Both the position numbers and the translations under genes were made by a program. A stretch of DNA of 12,283 bases from CAZNVB01 sp964576265 (GTDB lineage Bacteria > Acidobacteriota > Aminicenantia > Aminicenantales > UBA8522), in NCBI GenBank assembly GCA_964576265.1, contig CAZNVB010000057.1:1-12283 (forward strand), read 5' to 3'. How positions within the stretch are numbered: position 1 is the stretch's first letter; every line of letters starts with the position of its first letter. This document shows, one piece after another, positions 4,952-12,283 of the stretch. The notes below the pieces were generated by a model that saw only the letters and a program-made list of their open reading frames with translations, was not told the origin of the DNA and did not search any database.

Positions 4952-6664
4952 ATGAAGAAAGGAAAGTATGTTCTGGTCATCGTCTTGATATTCCTGTTCT
5001 TGATCACGGCGACCGTGGCGTCGTTTTTTTTCTCCTTTTTCAGCCGGCCTATAGAAATCAAGGCGGACTCCTATCTCGAAATCGACCTCGCCGGCCCGGT
5101 GGAGGATTTTTTCTCACCCGATTTCTTCACCGAGTTTCTCCTCGGCCAGCGGGTGCTGTCGATTCATGACCTGAGAGAGAACATCCGCAAGGCCAAAGTC
5201 GACCGGCGCATCCGCTGTCTTCTCCTGCGGCTCGGCTATCTGGAATGCGACTGGGCGAAAGTGAGCGACATTCGGGAGGCCGTTCTTGATTTCCGGACGT
5301 CGGGAAAACCGGTTTACGCTTATATTGAAGAAGCGCCTGAATTCGATAAAGAATATTACCTCGCCTGCGCCTGCGACCGGATCCTCCTCCATCCCCTCGG
5401 CTGGCTCGGTCTGAACGGCCTCGGCGGCTGGGTTCCCTTTCTCAAGAACAGCCTTGATAAGCTGGGCGCGGCGGCCGAGGTCGAGCACGTGGAAGAGTTC
5501 AAGACCGCCTACAACATGTTTACGGAAAAAGGATTCACGACTGCCCACCGGGTGATGATGGATGCCATTTACGACGACATTTTCTCGGAATACGTCTCGA
5601 CGGTGGCTGCGGCCAGGAAAAAGACCGAAGCCGAGATCCGGGCCCTCATCGACACCGGACTTTTTCAAGGGGAGAACGCCGTCGCCGCCGGACTCGTTGA
5701 TGAGCTCCTTTACGAGGATGAACTCGGCCAGCTGCTCAAAGTCGGAGGAAAGAAATTGGGGCGTGTTCGTCTGGCGGATTATTCAAGATTCAGCCCATCG
5801 AACCTGGGACTGGAAAGGGGCCGGCGCGTTGCTTTGATCTATGCGCAGGGCCCGATTGTGGTCGGAGAAGGCGGCTACCGGGTGATCGGAAGTCGGACCC
5901 TCTCAAGCTGGCTCCGGAAAGCCCGGGAGGACCGGTCGATCGAGGCGATCGTTCTCCGGGTGGACAGCCCGGGCGGATCGGCGGTGGCTTCCGACGTCAT
6001 CTGGCGGGAAGTCACGCTGGCGAAAAAAGAAAAACCGCTCGTTGTTTCCATGTCTGATCTTGCCGGGTCGGGAGGATACTGGATCTCCATGGCCGCCCAC
6101 AAAATTGTCGCTCATCCCCAAACGCTGACCGGATCGATCGGCGTCCTGGCAGGAAAATTCAACCTGACAGGGTTGTATGAAAAATTGGGCATCACCTCGG
6201 AAAGAATGACCCGAGGAGAGAAAGCCGACCTATTCACCACTTTTCGCCCCTGGACGGAGGAAGAAAGGCGCTTTCTCAAAGAGCAGATCCTCTGGACTTA
6301 TGATCGCTTTCTCAGCCGAGCCGCCGAGGGAAGGAATCTGTCCAAAGACGCCGTCAACGAGGTGGGCCGCGGCCGGGTCTGGGCGGGCCGGAGGGCAAAA
6401 GATCTCCATCTGGTGGACGAGCTCGGCGGCTTGAGCAAAGCTCTGGAGCTCGCAAAAAGCCTGGCCGGGATTCCGAGCGAAGAGGATGTGCGGTTGGTCG
6501 TCTGGCCGAAGAAAACATCGATATTCGGCCTGATCATGGGAAGGGGGGAAGCAAGGACCGGGTGGCCGTTGAATCCCGGGCTAATCAAGATCGTTCGAAT
6601 TCTCCAGACGATGGAGAGAGAAAATCCCTGGGCGCTGATGCCGATCTGGCTGCCCGTTCAATAA
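4952..6664 (+). CDS. sppA: Signal peptide peptidase SppA (protease IV, long form)
   Basis: The 570-residue protein is a membrane-anchored serine protease that digests cleaved signal peptides. One N-terminal transmembrane helix (about residues 6-30, YVLVIVLIFLFLITATVASF) is followed by two tandem ClpP-like domains, as in the long E. coli-type SppA. The catalytic dyad is visible: lysine K184 in EEFKTAYNMF of the first domain and serine S373 in SDLAGSGGYW of the second, followed by the conserved VAHPQTLTGSIGV block. The second domain also has IVLRVDSPGGSAVASD, the substrate-strand region. I chose the ATG at 4952 because it lies downstream of the extended -10 promoter, has GGTGG at a suitable distance and begins right before the membrane helix; the ATG at 4937 would add five residues and is possible. 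It is the only plus-strand gene, and its end overlaps the end of the helicase gene. Confidence 0.95.
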   Translation: MKKGKYVLVIVLIFLFLITATVASFFFSFFSRPIEIKADSYLEIDLAGPVEDFFSPDFFTEFLLGQRVLSIHDLRENIRKAKVDRRIRCLLLRLGYLECDWAKVSDIREAVLDFRTSGKPVYAYIEEAPEFDKEYYLACACDRILLHPLGWLGLNGLGGWVPFLKNSLDKLGAAAEVEHVEEFKTAYNMFTEKGFTTAHRVMMDAIYDDIFSEYVSTVAAARKKTEAEIRALIDTGLFQGENAVAAGLVDELLYEDELGQLLKVGGKKLGRVRLADYSRFSPSNLGLERGRRVALIYAQGPIVVGEGGYRVIGSRTLSSWLRKAREDRSIEAIVLRVDSPGGSAVASDVIWREVTLAKKEKPLVVSMSDLAGSGGYWISMAAHKIVAHPQTLTGSIGVLAGKFNLTGLYEKLGITSERMTRGEKADLFTTFRPWTEEERRFLKEQILWTYDRFLSRAAEGRNLSKDAVNEVGRGRVWAGRRAKDLHLVDELGGLSKALELAKSLAGIPSEEDVRLVVWPKKTSIFGLIMGRGEARTGWPLNPGLIKIVRILQTMERENPWALMPIWLPVQ

Positions 6665-9627
6665 GCATAGGTAAACGGACAGATGGTTTTAAACTCACAA
6701 TAGCCGCAGTGATGCCAGTCGGGCCGGGCGGAGAAATTTCCGCTGCGGATTCCTTCTTCCGCCTCCTTGATTTTTTCCCAGGCCCGGGCCATTTCTTTCT
6801 CCCCTTTGATCGCCCGTCCGATGATATCCGATTCCAAGAAGTAAAGCCATGTCTCGCTGAGCGGGCCGGACTGAGTTCGAGCGAAAGAGAGCGCATAAAT
6901 GTCCATCTGCAGGCTGTCGGCCGCTCTTTTATCCGCTTCCGCCTGGCTTTTCACTTCGGCGGCCTTGTAGTCAATGATCACGGCGCCGTCGTCCGCCTGA
7001 TCAATTCGATCCCATCGGCCGATAAAGAGAATGTTTTCCTGTCGCCATTTGAAGCTCTTTTCCAAATCGAGAATCGGACGCCTTGATTCTGCCTCGCGCC
7101 TGAAGAACAGCCGAAGAGCTCTGCGGCCCGCCGCCTTGCGCAGCTCCTCGTGCTCGCGGCTGAGATATCCTTCGCTGATCCAAGCCTTTTCATATTCTTT
7201 GAGAAGTCCCGCCTCGGTCATTTTCTCTCCGGCCATTTTTTTTCGCAGGAAGGAATGGATGGTCTGGTGCAACACCCGGCCGAAAACCACTGCATGATGC
7301 GGCGGAACCGGAATCCGCAGCTGGTGCCGAAACTTATACTTCAGCGGACAAACGAGGTAGTCTTCCACCTGAAAGAAGCTTAGCGCGAGTCTGTCCTTGG
7401 ATTTCAGCCGCGGCCGGATGCGGTCTTTCTCCTCCGCGCGGCTGAACCGCTCGAGCTCTTCGAGCGCCGAGCGGCGCAGAATCTCATCGGGAAGTCGGGA
7501 AATGTCCAGAGCTTCGAGGACAAAAGGGCTGACTTTTTTGAGGCGTTTCAAGCCGTAGTCTCTCGCCCAGGTCAGATAAAGCCATCTTTTTGCCCGGGTC
7601 ATGCCGACATAGAAAAGCCTCCTTTCCTCCTCGAGAGAAACAAAATCCGCCTGCTTACCCTCTCCGGCCGAATCCTTTCCTGTCACCAGCTCGTGTTTTA
7701 AAAGCCCATCGGGAAAAGGAATTTTCTCTCGTCTCTCGCGACCCGGAAACCGATCGGCAATCAGGCTAACCATGAAGACGATCTCAAACTCCAGACCCTT
7801 CGCCTTGTGGACGGTGAGGACATTGACGGCCTCCTCTTCGAGCTCGGCTTCGGCCGTGGCCGGGTTGTCTCCGACTTCCTGCAGAAGGTCGAGATGACCG
7901 GCAAAAGATTGGATCGAATCGTCTTCCCCGAGGTCACAAAAATTTTTGATTTTCTCAAAAAAAAGCCGGAGATTCTTAATTTTCAGCTCGGCTTCCAGGT
8001 TCCCGGCCTCGACGAGCTTTTTGATATAACCTGTCCGTTCGAGGAAAGAATAGACAATCTGACCGGCATCCTGATTCTTGGATCGGTCGACAAAATAAAC
8101 GAGATCGTCATAAATCCTTTTGACACAAGACGCCGACTCGGCAGCCATGTCCGGCGTGAGCGCTCCAGAAGCGATATCCCTGAAGACACGGTGGAGCGGC
8201 AGATTCCTCTGGCGGGCCAGATTCAGCAAAATCGTCAAATCATAGAGATCTAGGCCGTAGATTTCCGACCGGGCGAGGAAAAACAGACTCCGCCCATCCT
8301 CAAAATCGGTTAAGGCCTTGATGAAGGAGATGAGCGTTTTGATCTCCTCCTGAGAATAAAGCCCGCGGCTTCCGGAAAAGCGGAAAGGGATTTGATTAAT
8401 GTTCAGGGCCCGGAGGAAAGGGTCGGCGTCGGCATTTCTCCGGACGAGGATGGCGATGTCGCTCAGCTTGAATCCTTCGGCCAGCCTTTCCCGGATAATC
8501 TCGGCGACGCGATCGGCTTCGTGGGAGACCGTATCGAACTGCAGCAGGACGATGCTTTTTCCTGAAGCGTCGGCGCCGGAGACGAGCCGTTTTTCGACCC
8601 GCTCCATGATTTCCAGCCGTCTCGGATTGTTATGTTGAATCAGGCGGTAGGCGGAGTCGAGAATCTGCTGAGTCGACCGATAATTCCTCGTCAGAACGAC
8701 TTTCTTCACCCGAATTTTTGGCTCGAGCCCTTCATAATACCTGCTGAAGCTGAGGATATTGACGAGCGAAGCGCCGCGGAAGCGGAAAATGCTCTGGTCG
8801 TCATCCCCGACAACGGTCAGGTTATGATGACCGGCGGCGAGAAGCTTAAGCAGCTCAAATTGGATATCGTTGGTGTCCTGGAACTCATCGACGAGGATGT
8901 ATTTGTATTTTTCCTGAAACTCCCGCAGGACAGACGGTCTCCTCCGGAAAAGCTCGACCACCAACCGAACCTGATCTTCGAAATCAATCTTTCCTTCCTC
9001 GGCCAAAAGGTTCTCATAAGCCGCATAGACCCGGGCCATTTCCAGATGCTTGAGGGCGATTTCCCGGTCGGACTCGTTCGTCGCCTTTCTCTCGAGCCTC
9101 CGGGCATAAGCAAGATAAGCCTTCGGTTTGATGTCTTCCTGCTTCAACCTTTTCACCGCCTCCAAGAGTTCCTGAACATGCCGGGTGGGCGCGCTCAGGG
9201 GACGATAATACCGAAGCGGTAACCGGAAAAGGTGCTGGCTGAAGAAAATGGCCTGCTCGACCTCGTCGAGAAGGCGGAAGTTCAGCGGATAGCCGAGATC
9301 CAGGGCGCAATTTCTCAGAACTCGCTCTCCGAAGGAGTTAAAGGTGCTGATGTCGACAAAAGAATAGCTGTAAGGAATGAGCTGGTCGACCCGTTCTTCC
9401 ATCTCGTTGGCCGCTTTCTCGGTGAACGTCACAGCCAGGATCTCGTCCGGCCGAGCGATTTTGGCCGCGATCAAGTAGGCAATCCGATGGGTGATGACCT
9501 TGGTTTTGCCGGTGCCGGCGCCGGCAATGATCAGCAAAGGGCCCCGGCCGTGCGTTACAGCCTCTCTCTGTGCCGGGTTAAGGCCTTCGAGAAGGTCGCT
9601 TGCTCCGGTTCTCAACCGATGAGACAT
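6658..9627 (-). CDS. UvrD/Rep-family (SF1A) helicase fused to a RecB-type Fe-S nuclease domain
   Basis: The 989-residue protein has all SF1A helicase motifs: Q motif LNPAQREAV (16-24), Walker A AGAGTGKT (35-42), AVTFTEKAANEM (65-76), Walker B DEFQDTN (247-253), VVGDDDQSIFRFRGA (272-286), LTRNYRST (312-319), VLTVHKAKGLEF (603-614) and LFYVGMTRAKR (671-681). Residues about 750-989 form a PD-(D/E)XK nuclease of the RecB/AddB/Cas4 family: H787 in GRVLHQTIH, D873 in GRWDRID, D886 and K888 in IIDYKAAE, and Q907 in QMDIYALSF. C760 with C974, C977 and C983 matches the four-cysteine [4Fe-4S] staple of AddB and AdnB. The layout is that of AdnA/AdnB, so DNA unwinding plus end resection or repair is likely. 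No partner subunit (AddA, AddB or second Adn) is in the window. The start at 9627 has no clear ribosome binding site; it lies 25 bp after the FtsB-like gene. Confidence 0.92.
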   Translation of the reverse strand: MSHRLRTGASDLLEGLNPAQREAVTHGRGPLLIIAGAGTGKTKVITHRIAYLIAAKIARPDEILAVTFTEKAANEMEERVDQLIPYSYSFVDISTFNSFGERVLRNCALDLGYPLNFRLLDEVEQAIFFSQHLFRLPLRYYRPLSAPTRHVQELLEAVKRLKQEDIKPKAYLAYARRLERKATNESDREIALKHLEMARVYAAYENLLAEEGKIDFEDQVRLVVELFRRRPSVLREFQEKYKYILVDEFQDTNDIQFELLKLLAAGHHNLTVVGDDDQSIFRFRGASLVNILSFSRYYEGLEPKIRVKKVVLTRNYRSTQQILDSAYRLIQHNNPRRLEIMERVEKRLVSGADASGKSIVLLQFDTVSHEADRVAEIIRERLAEGFKLSDIAILVRRNADADPFLRALNINQIPFRFSGSRGLYSQEEIKTLISFIKALTDFEDGRSLFFLARSEIYGLDLYDLTILLNLARQRNLPLHRVFRDIASGALTPDMAAESASCVKRIYDDLVYFVDRSKNQDAGQIVYSFLERTGYIKKLVEAGNLEAELKIKNLRLFFEKIKNFCDLGEDDSIQSFAGHLDLLQEVGDNPATAEAELEEEAVNVLTVHKAKGLEFEIVFMVSLIADRFPGRERREKIPFPDGLLKHELVTGKDSAGEGKQADFVSLEEERRLFYVGMTRAKRWLYLTWARDYGLKRLKKVSPFVLEALDISRLPDEILRRSALEELERFSRAEEKDRIRPRLKSKDRLALSFFQVEDYLVCPLKYKFRHQLRIPVPPHHAVVFGRVLHQTIHSFLRKKMAGEKMTEAGLLKEYEKAWISEGYLSREHEELRKAAGRRALRLFFRREAESRRPILDLEKSFKWRQENILFIGRWDRIDQADDGAVIIDYKAAEVKSQAEADKRAADSLQMDIYALSFARTQSGPLSETWLYFLESDIIGRAIKGEKEMARAWEKIKEAEEGIRSGNFSARPDWHHCGYCEFKTICPFTYAY

Positions 9628-9652
9628 GGTCAGGAATCGCGCCGCAAATCGT

Positions 9653-9970
9653 TTAGCGTTTTTCGGCTTTCTTATTGACGACGACTTTTTCGTCGGGCTT
9701 CATCAGCCAGAGCTTCGCCCGGGCTTCCCTTTCCACCGCCTGAGGGTTATTTTTTAAGTCTTCGATCTCCTGTTCGAGCCGAATTTTCTCCCGCTCCAGG
9801 CGCTCGACCTCGAGGCGAAGGACATCATATCTCTTGCGGGCCCGGTAAATCTCGATCAGGCCCTTCTTGCCGAACAGAGAGACGATCGCCAGAACAAGAA
9901 AAAAGAAGCCGACCGCGGCCAAGAGAATCTTCCGTTTAAGGGAGACCCCCTGTCTGTCCGAACGGCCCAT
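9653..9970 (-). CDS. ftsB: FtsB/DivIC-like septum formation initiator
   Basis: The 105-residue protein is a bitopic membrane protein of the divisome FtsB/DivIC type: a short basic cytoplasmic start (MGRSDRQGVSLKRK), one transmembrane helix at 14-33 (ILLAAVGFFFLVLAIVSLF), then a coiled coil at about 40-75 (RKRYDVLRLEVERLEREKI) and a short C-terminal region with AVEREARAKLWLMKPDE (78-94), the conserved end of the family. Known partners are FtsL/FtsQ or DivIB, which are not in the window. The ATG at 9970 overlaps the TGA of the mutase gene by one base and has AGAGG 8 nt upstream, inside the mutase gene; a longer frame starting at 10084 would lie over the mutase end and adds no family sequence. 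The placement beside other housekeeping genes, and not beside enolase or ispD, is a local variation. Confidence 0.85.
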   Translation of the reverse strand: MGRSDRQGVSLKRKILLAAVGFFFLVLAIVSLFGKKGLIEIYRARKRYDVLRLEVERLEREKIRLEQEIEDLKNNPQAVEREARAKLWLMKPDEKVVVNKKAEKR

Positions 9971-11370
9971 CAGTCGAGCCTCTTTAACCCAAGATCGAGC
10001 AGGCGCTTCATTTCCCGCGTCGTTTCCGCTTCGGCATAGCAGCGAATCAAGGGTTCTGTCCCCGAAGGTCGGAGAAGAAGCCAATCATCATCGTCAAAGT
10101 CGAACTTAATGCCGTCGGCCCGTTCGATGGCAACGACTCTTCGCCCGCCAAGTCTATCGGGCGGATCGATGATCAGATCTCTGAGCGCCCGCTCGTTTTT
10201 GGGATTCAAAGGAACGCTTCTCTGTCCGCTATATTTTTTGCCGAAAGTGCGATAAAAATCGTTCCGCAGCTCGGTTAGATTTTTCCCCTCGACGGCCATC
10301 ATTTCCGCGACCAGGAGACCGGCGAAAATCCCATCTTTCTCCGGGAGATGACTTCTGACGGCCAGACAGGCGCTTTCTTCCCCGCCGAAAATGATTTGAC
10401 GCCGAAGAAAAAGGTCGGCCATGTACTTAAATCCAACCGGAGTCTTGAAAAGCGGCAGCCCGTAGCGCCTGGCGACGCGGTCGATCAGATGGGTCGTCGC
10501 CACCGACCGAGCTACGCCGCCTCGCCACCCCTTTACCCGAATGATGTAATCCAGCAATAGCGAAAGGATGATATTTTGGATGACGAAATTTCCGTTTTGA
10601 TCAAGGATCCCGAAGCGGTCTCCATCGGCGTCGGTCGCGATGCCGAGGTCACACTCTTTCTCCCGGATCAAGGCTCGAAGCTCTCGAAGATTGTCCTCGG
10701 TACACGAGGGCGTAATTCCACCGAAATAAGGATCGATGTAACCGTGAATTTCCTCCACCGGGATGCCGTTCTCTTCCAGGATCTCATCCAAATATTCACG
10801 GCTGGTACCGTAGAGGAGGTCAACCCCAATTTTGAGGCCGGATTTCTTGATGGCGGCGAAATCAATCTTTTTCTGAATGAACTCGAGATAGTCTTCCTGA
10901 AGATCAACTCGGTCAACGAAGTCCGAGCGCGGATAATAGACACTCCTGGGAGGACTCTTGGAGAGAAATCTCACTTCTTCTTCGATCTTATCCGTTTCAC
11001 CGGGCAAAGCCGGGGCTCCTGTCTCAAGATTCAGCTTGAGCCCGTTGTATTCCGGCGGGTTAAAAGAAGCCGTGAAATTGATCCCGGCTTGGGCCTTTTT
11101 TTTGATAATCTGCAAGGCCTCAGCCTGGGCCGGAGCGTCCCGGTCCGTTAAATAGACATAAATCTGGTTGTGGGAAAGGATTTTAGCTGCCTCGTTCGCA
11201 AAGCGCTCGGAAAGAAACCGCGTGTCATAGTTAAGGACAACGGCAATTTTCTGATCCGGAAAGCGCCGCTTGAGGTAGTTGGCAATTGCCTGGACGACAA
11301 TCCGAACATTGGAAAAGGTGAATTCTTCCCCCATCACGGCTCGCCAACCTGAGGTTCCGAACTTGATCAT
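9970..11370 (-). CDS. Phosphoglucomutase/phosphomannomutase family protein
   Basis: The 466-residue protein belongs to the alpha-D-phosphohexomutase superfamily, which moves phosphate between C1 and C6 of hexose phosphates. It starts with IKFGTSGWRAV, as in PGM/PMM members of about 470 residues. Using residues counted from the ATG at 11370: the phosphoserine loop is TASFNPPEYNG with S102, the metal loop is DADGDRFGI with D247, D249 and D251, the sugar-binding loop is GGEESAC (329-335) and the C-terminal phosphate-binding loop is RPSGTEP (434-440). Two deviations stand out: the near-invariant His after the catalytic Ser (TASHNP) is Phe, and the sugar loop ends AC where GG or SG is usual. All catalytic metal ligands and the serine remain, so activity is likely; sugar preference is open. 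A GTG at 11373 directly precedes the chosen ATG. The gene overlaps the FtsB-like gene by one base and follows pcm after 50 bp. Confidence 0.9.
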   Translation of the reverse strand: MIKFGTSGWRAVMGEEFTFSNVRIVVQAIANYLKRRFPDQKIAVVLNYDTRFLSERFANEAAKILSHNQIYVYLTDRDAPAQAEALQIIKKKAQAGINFTASFNPPEYNGLKLNLETGAPALPGETDKIEEEVRFLSKSPPRSVYYPRSDFVDRVDLQEDYLEFIQKKIDFAAIKKSGLKIGVDLLYGTSREYLDEILEENGIPVEEIHGYIDPYFGGITPSCTEDNLRELRALIREKECDLGIATDADGDRFGILDQNGNFVIQNIILSLLLDYIIRVKGWRGGVARSVATTHLIDRVARRYGLPLFKTPVGFKYMADLFLRRQIIFGGEESACLAVRSHLPEKDGIFAGLLVAEMMAVEGKNLTELRNDFYRTFGKKYSGQRSVPLNPKNERALRDLIIDPPDRLGGRRVVAIERADGIKFDFDDDDWLLLRPSGTEPLIRCYAEAETTREMKRLLDLGLKRLD

Positions 11371-11420
11371 CACAAATCGGAGCTCAAATTAGCACAAGGC
11401 CCGAGGAAAAGCAAATCAGC

Positions 11421-12173
11421 TCAGGAATCCCGTTTTTTCTCAGCCTCACCGGTCATAGGAACAAAACGGACGGGCAGGATTCGGCTGGAGTGCGGCTTCC
11501 CTTTGATCTTGGTGATAAGAGTGAGAGTTTGGACGGGGACTTGATTCCCCAGAGGAAGGACAAGCCGCCCCCCTTCTCCAAGCTGCTCGAAGAGATCCGG
11601 CGGAAGATGGTTGACAGCGCAGGTGATGATGATGGCATCGAAAGGAGCCATCTCCGGCCAACCTTGGTATCCGTCTCCCGTCCGAACCTGCACATTCTCA
11701 TAACCGAGCTCAAGAAGAGTCTTTGCTGCCCGATCAGCCAGACTCGGGCGGATCTCTATCGAAAACACCTCTCTGGCCAATCGGCTCAGAACCGCCGCCT
11801 GATATCCGGAGCCTGTCCCGATCTCAAGGACTTTTTCCTGGCCTTTGAGGTCGAGCAACTGAGTCATCAGGGCGACAATATAAGGCTGCGAAATCGTCTG
11901 CCCCTCCTCGATGGGCAGCGGATAGTCTTCGTAGGCCTGGTTCCTGTAAGCGGGGGGGACAAAGAGATGGCGAGGAATCTCCCCCATGACTTCGAGAACA
12001 CGCCTGTCGGAGATATCCCGAGAAGCAAGTTGTTCGACCACCATCCGTTTTCGCTTTTGGTCATAATGACGATCCGGTTCCTGAGCCTGGGGAAAGATCG
12101 AGAACGAAAAAAAAATCAGGCTCCAGAGGATCTTTCTCGCAAAAACCCTGTTCATTCTGAGGTTCGTCAACAT
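11421..12173 (-). CDS. pcm: Protein-L-isoaspartate O-methyltransferase with N-terminal signal peptide
   Basis: The 250-residue enzyme repairs damaged proteins by methylating L-isoaspartyl residues with S-adenosylmethionine. Family marks in order: MVVEQLASRDISDRRVLEVM (44-63), PRHLFVPP (67-74), YEDYPLPIEEGQTISQPYIVA (81-101) with the active-site loop TISQP, the SAM-binding loop VLEIGTGSGYQAA (115-127), and FVPMTG (237-242) near the end. The core matches the usual length of about 210 residues; the extra 35 residues at the start include a basic stretch and a hydrophobic core ILWSLIFFSFSIF (15-27) with a likely cleavage after PQA, so the protein is probably exported. I chose the ATG at 12173 because GAAGG lies four nt upstream; the ATG at 12155 keeps the signal peptide but has no ribosome binding site. 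It is the first complete gene of the minus-strand run leading to the mutase, the FtsB-like protein and the helicase. Confidence 0.92.
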   Translation of the reverse strand: MLTNLRMNRVFARKILWSLIFFSFSIFPQAQEPDRHYDQKRKRMVVEQLASRDISDRRVLEVMGEIPRHLFVPPAYRNQAYEDYPLPIEEGQTISQPYIVALMTQLLDLKGQEKVLEIGTGSGYQAAVLSRLAREVFSIEIRPSLADRAAKTLLELGYENVQVRTGDGYQGWPEMAPFDAIIITCAVNHLPPDLFEQLGEGGRLVLPLGNQVPVQTLTLITKIKGKPHSSRILPVRFVPMTGEAEKKRDS

Positions 12174-12209
12174 CCGACCTTCTTATTTTCATCAACTCCG
12201 GACAGGAAA

Positions 12210-12283
12210 TCAAGCCGGGTCAAAGCCCTTTTTGCCCTTCCTGCTCGAGGAAAAAGCTCTTCCGACGAGCTCATCCGTCCCCC
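12210..12283 (-). CDS. Possible C-terminal end of an unidentified protein
   Basis: One minus-strand frame is open from the right edge to a TGA at 12210-12212, ending in a basic stretch (FSSSRKGKKGFDPA). Its third codon positions are fairly GC-rich, as in neighbouring genes, and the 36-bp gap to pcm would suit an operon. A second frame is also open and would end at 12167, inside the pcm start. With about 23 residues I cannot name the protein, and it may not be coding at all. Confidence 0.3.
   Translation of the reverse strand, partial: GTDELVGRAFSSSRKGKKGFDPA

Noticed and set aside
9971..10084. Longer start of the FtsB-like gene inside the mutase gene
   Set aside because: The added residues are an out-of-frame reading of the mutase C-terminus; the ATG at 9970 has an AGAGG at the right distance and a 1-base stop/start overlap.
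12185..12213. TTGATT / GAAAAT pair 17 bases apart before pcm as a promoter
   Set aside because: The predicted transcript start would fall inside or next to the ribosome binding site, leaving almost no leader; both boxes are only four-of-six matches.

Overview
The window comes from a GC-rich bacterial chromosome segment with tightly packed genes. It carries no insertion sequence, phage gene, CRISPR array, rRNA or tRNA that I can see. All genes but one lie on the minus strand. Gene content is ordinary for a Gram-negative-type bacterium that exports proteins, with one anaerobe-like feature: a succinyl-CoA-synthetase-like beta subunit carrying a ferredoxin domain. The gene styles (ECF sigma/zinc-finger anti-sigma/exported repeat protein operon, a PGM of the 'KFGTSGWRA' type, a UvrD helicase fused to an Fe-S nuclease) would fit Acidobacteriota or Candidatus Aminicenantes. 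That placement is a weak inference from gene style and not from a marker gene.

Region 1 (1-1916): an acyl-CoA synthetase (ADP-forming) operon. A good sigma-70-type promoter lies just before a beta-subunit-like ATP-grasp gene of 526 aa, about 130 residues longer than a normal SucC because of a C-terminal 2[4Fe-4S] domain. The alpha subunit (SucD-like) follows and runs off the left edge. Region 2 (1956-4222): an ECF sigma factor, a membrane-bound zinc-finger anti-sigma factor (4-bp ATGA overlap) and an exported TPR/HEAT-like protein (1-bp gap), which form a compact signalling operon. Region 3 (4407-4951): a small RRM RNA-binding protein gene with a strong ribosome binding site and a structured leader, transcribed divergently from the next gene; both promoters can be read.

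Region 4 (4952-6664): sppA, a membrane-anchored signal peptide peptidase with both catalytic residues, the only plus-strand gene. It meets the next gene tail to tail, with a 7-bp overlap of the two stop codons. Region 5 (6658-12173): a minus-strand run of pcm (with a signal peptide), a phosphohexomutase with an altered active-site loop, an FtsB/DivIC-like divisome protein (1-bp overlap with the mutase) and a 989-aa UvrD-like helicase fused to a RecB-family nuclease with an Fe-S staple. The last 70 or so bases at the right edge may hold the end of another minus-strand gene.

I do not see a complete, clearly new multi-gene system. The points most worth checking are the ferredoxin-tailed CoA ligase, the third protein of the sigma/anti-sigma operon, the single-chain helicase-nuclease, and the His-to-Phe change in the mutase active-site loop.
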